Shown: positions 4,245 to 6,022 of the stretch, piece after piece
Numbering within the stretch: position 1 is the stretch's first letter
How the letters are laid out: every line of letters begins with the position of its first letter
Notes under the pieces: model-generated
Told to the model about the DNA's origin: nothing
Databases searched by the model: none
Seen by the model: only the letters and a program-made list of their open reading frames with translations
Position numbers and translations under genes: made by a program
NCBI GenBank assembly: GCA_002309915.1
Contig: DBYT01000070.1
Location: 17,233-23,254 of the forward strand
Direction of reading: 5' to 3'
Source: Bacteroidales bacterium UBA1179
GTDB lineage: Bacteria > Bacteroidota > Bacteroidia > Bacteroidales > Bacteroidaceae
Length of the DNA: 6,022 nucleotides

Positions 4245-6022
4245 ATGAAACAGTTTTTCAAATGGACTATTGCCGGCGTGGCTATGATGTTTGCCGGCAT
4301 TTCTGTGCACGCCCAGCACACGTTTGCCAATCCTCTTGACGTGGTGGTTGGCAATGAACCGGCTATCAGAGGCGGTGAACCCGTAGTAATCATCTTTGAG
4401 GATAACTATTTCCTCTTTGTGTCACACAGACGCGGATACTGGTATTCCAAGGATTTCCGTGACTGGACTTATGTTGATGCTCCCGGCTATCCCGCCGGAG
4501 TGGTTTCGGTTGTTGAGATGGACGGAAAGCTGATAGGCTGCTCCATGAACAACCGCAACGTCTATCGTGCCATTGACCCGTACAAGGGTGAGTGGGAGAA
4601 GATAGGAGAACTGAGCAGTGACCGATACGGTGACGCCAACATGTTTGTGGATGATGACGGCCGATTGTACATGTACTTTGGCTGGTCACAGATTATGCCG
4701 TTCCAGGTTGTTGAACTGGACAAGGAGACTTTCAAGGAGAAGGGTGAGCCCAAGCCCCTGTTCTGGAGCGATATTAAGAACCACGGATTTGAGGTACGCA
4801 AGCCCGAGGATGTGATCTATTCCATATTCAACGGACGCCGTGACTACGGCCCCGAGGAACTTCCCTGGATTGAGGGTCCCTACATGATTAAGCATAACGG
4901 CAAGTACTATCTGCAGTACGCTGCCATCGGCCTTGAATTCATCTCTTATTCACATGGCGTTTATGTATCGGACAGCCCCATGGGCCCGTTCACATACAGC
5001 GAGCATAACCCGCTTACTTTCAAGACCAGCGGCTTCCAGGTCGGCGCCGGACACGGCAGCACATTCAAGGACAAGAAGGGTAACTTCTGGACTATCTGCA
5101 TGATTCCCGCACAGTACGGTGAGGGTGGACGCGGATCAGAACTGGCCATCTATCCGTCGGCTGTCGACAAGCAGGGTGTGATGTACTCCAACACCGCTCT
5201 GGGTGACTATCCGCAGTATTATCCCGATGAGCGCAAGGTAGGCGGCGTAGACAACTATGTTGACTGGAAACTGCTGTCGGTAAACAAGAAGGCATTCGTC
5301 TCATCAACATTTGAGAACTATGCTCCCGCCCAGGCTCTGGATGAGGATTTCAAGACCTGCTGGGCTGCTGCCACAGGTGATGCCGGTGAGTTCTTCACGG
5401 TTGATCTGGGTGATAAGGCTACCATCAATGCCATTCAGCTTAACTGGGATCACATAGGTGCACAGCGTGCCGGCGGCCGTGGCGGATTCGGCGGCGGTAT
5501 GATGGGTGGAGGCAGACCTCAGCAGCCTCAGGCAGAGCGTCTGTACCAGTGCTATGAGGTGTTTGTATCGGACGATAACTCCAACTGGACCAAGATCATA
5601 AGCAAGCCCCAGAACAAGATGGAACTCAAGCATGACTATAATGAGTTGGAGAATCCCGTCCAGGCCCGATATGTAAAGGTGGTCAATGTGGCTACTTATG
5701 ATAACGCCAAGTTCTCAATCAAGGATCTGCGCGTGTTCGGTACCACACCCAAGATGAAGACTCAGAAGGTTACCAAGTTTATGGCAGTACGCAATCCCGA
5801 GGACCGTCGTGAGGCCAATGTAATCTGGGAACCGGTAGCAGGTGCCGACGGCTACATTGTACGTTACGGTATTGAGAAGAAGAAACTGTACAACAGCTAC
5901 ATAGTATACGGCAAGAACGAACTTTACATGCACAGCCTCAACACATCACCTGAGTACTATTTTGAGGTTGAGGCGTTTACCAGCGGTCTGCCCAAATACT
6001 CCGAGAACCCGCGCGAGACCAT
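4245..6022 (+). CDS. Secreted GH43-like glycosidase with discoidin and Fn3 domains (3' end cut off)
   Basis: 592 codons are visible and the frame is still open at the right edge. Residues 1-23 form a signal peptide ending VHA before Gln24. Residues of about 37-345 fit a GH43-type five-bladed propeller. The evidence is GEPVVIIFEDNYFLF (44-58) at the first-blade position, YWYSKDFRDW, YGDANMFVDDDGRLYMYFG (128-146) with the expected pKa-modulating Asp130, IEGPYMI (209-215) with the expected general acid Glu210, GAGHGSTF (267-274) with the conserved His270, and GDYPQYYP. Most GH43 relatives have Asp at the first catalytic position; here it is Glu45. Residues of about 350-500 form a discoidin/F5-8 type C domain (FKTCWAA, FFTVDLGD, YEVFVSDDNSNW, ARYVKVV, IKDLRVFG), a fold often used to bind carbohydrate. 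It carries a Gly-rich insert at 406-432. Residues 512-592 look Fn3-like (VIWEPVAGADGYIVRYG, YYFEVEAF). GH43 relatives usually cleave arabinosides, xylosides or galactosides in plant polysaccharides; the substrate here is unknown. Confidence 0.88.
   Translation, partial: MKQFFKWTIAGVAMMFAGISVHAQHTFANPLDVVVGNEPAIRGGEPVVIIFEDNYFLFVSHRRGYWYSKDFRDWTYVDAPGYPAGVVSVVEMDGKLIGCSMNNRNVYRAIDPYKGEWEKIGELSSDRYGDANMFVDDDGRLYMYFGWSQIMPFQVVELDKETFKEKGEPKPLFWSDIKNHGFEVRKPEDVIYSIFNGRRDYGPEELPWIEGPYMIKHNGKYYLQYAAIGLEFISYSHGVYVSDSPMGPFTYSEHNPLTFKTSGFQVGAGHGSTFKDKKGNFWTICMIPAQYGEGGRGSELAIYPSAVDKQGVMYSNTALGDYPQYYPDERKVGGVDNYVDWKLLSVNKKAFVSSTFENYAPAQALDEDFKTCWAAATGDAGEFFTVDLGDKATINAIQLNWDHIGAQRAGGRGGFGGGMMGGGRPQQPQAERLYQCYEVFVSDDNSNWTKIISKPQNKMELKHDYNELENPVQARYVKVVNVATYDNAKFSIKDLRVFGTTPKMKTQKVTKFMAVRNPEDRREANVIWEPVAGADGYIVRYGIEKKKLYNSYIVYGKNELYMHSLNTSPEYYFEVEAFTSGLPKYSENPRET

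Noticed and set aside
5304..5633. Minus-strand open frame of 109 codons opposite the discoidin part of the GH43-like gene
   Set aside because: The plus strand carries an uninterrupted frame with clear discoidin motifs across this stretch. The antisense frame is a by-product of codon composition.
1..6022. A single polysaccharide utilisation locus spanning the GH3 and GH43-like genes
   Set aside because: No SusC/SusD pair or regulator is visible. The two genes are separated by a five-gene operon on the other strand and by a strong terminator.

Overview
The window looks like chromosomal DNA from a gut- or rumen-type Bacteroidales bacterium (Prevotella/Bacteroides-like). The grounds are a FISUMP-type lipoprotein beginning YVDLGLSVKWA, signal peptides ending in HAQ, a DUF1573 protein, secreted glycan-degrading enzymes with accessory domains, no clear Shine-Dalgarno sequences, and promoter candidates of the Bacteroidetes type (TTTG near -33, TAnnTTTG near -7). 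The genus is inference from protein style only.

Layout. Positions 1-372 (+) hold the C-terminal end of a GH3 glycosidase cut by the left edge. Immediately after its stop lies a perfect 19-bp inverted repeat with a 4-nt loop (373-414), which can terminate transcription from both sides. Positions 4140 down to 425 hold five tightly packed minus-strand genes that read as one operon. In transcription order they are a membrane-anchored SIMPL/DUF541 protein, the 16S rRNA methyltransferase rsmG, an MBL-fold hydrolase of the glyoxalase II type, a secreted three-repeat DUF1573 protein, and a FISUMP-domain lipoprotein. The junctions are 0 nt, a 1-nt overlap, 2 nt and 19 nt. A 104-nt divergent intergenic region (4141-4244) holds promoter candidates for both directions that share the palindrome TTTGCAAA. 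From 4245 to the right edge runs a plus-strand gene for a secreted GH43-like five-bladed propeller enzyme with a discoidin (F5/8 type C) domain and an Fn3-like domain.

How the genes relate. The GH3 and GH43-like proteins are both predicted glycan-degrading enzymes, but an unrelated operon separates them, so the window does not show that they form one polysaccharide utilisation locus. The operon mixes one conserved cytoplasmic rRNA-modification gene and a metallohydrolase with three envelope proteins of poorly known role. The cotranscription is well supported by spacing; a shared function is not.

I see no mobile element, CRISPR array, RNA gene or clear novel system. The points most worth a second look are the Asp-to-Glu change at the expected catalytic-base position of the GH43-like protein, a Gly/Arg-rich insert inside its discoidin domain, and the shared divergent promoter.
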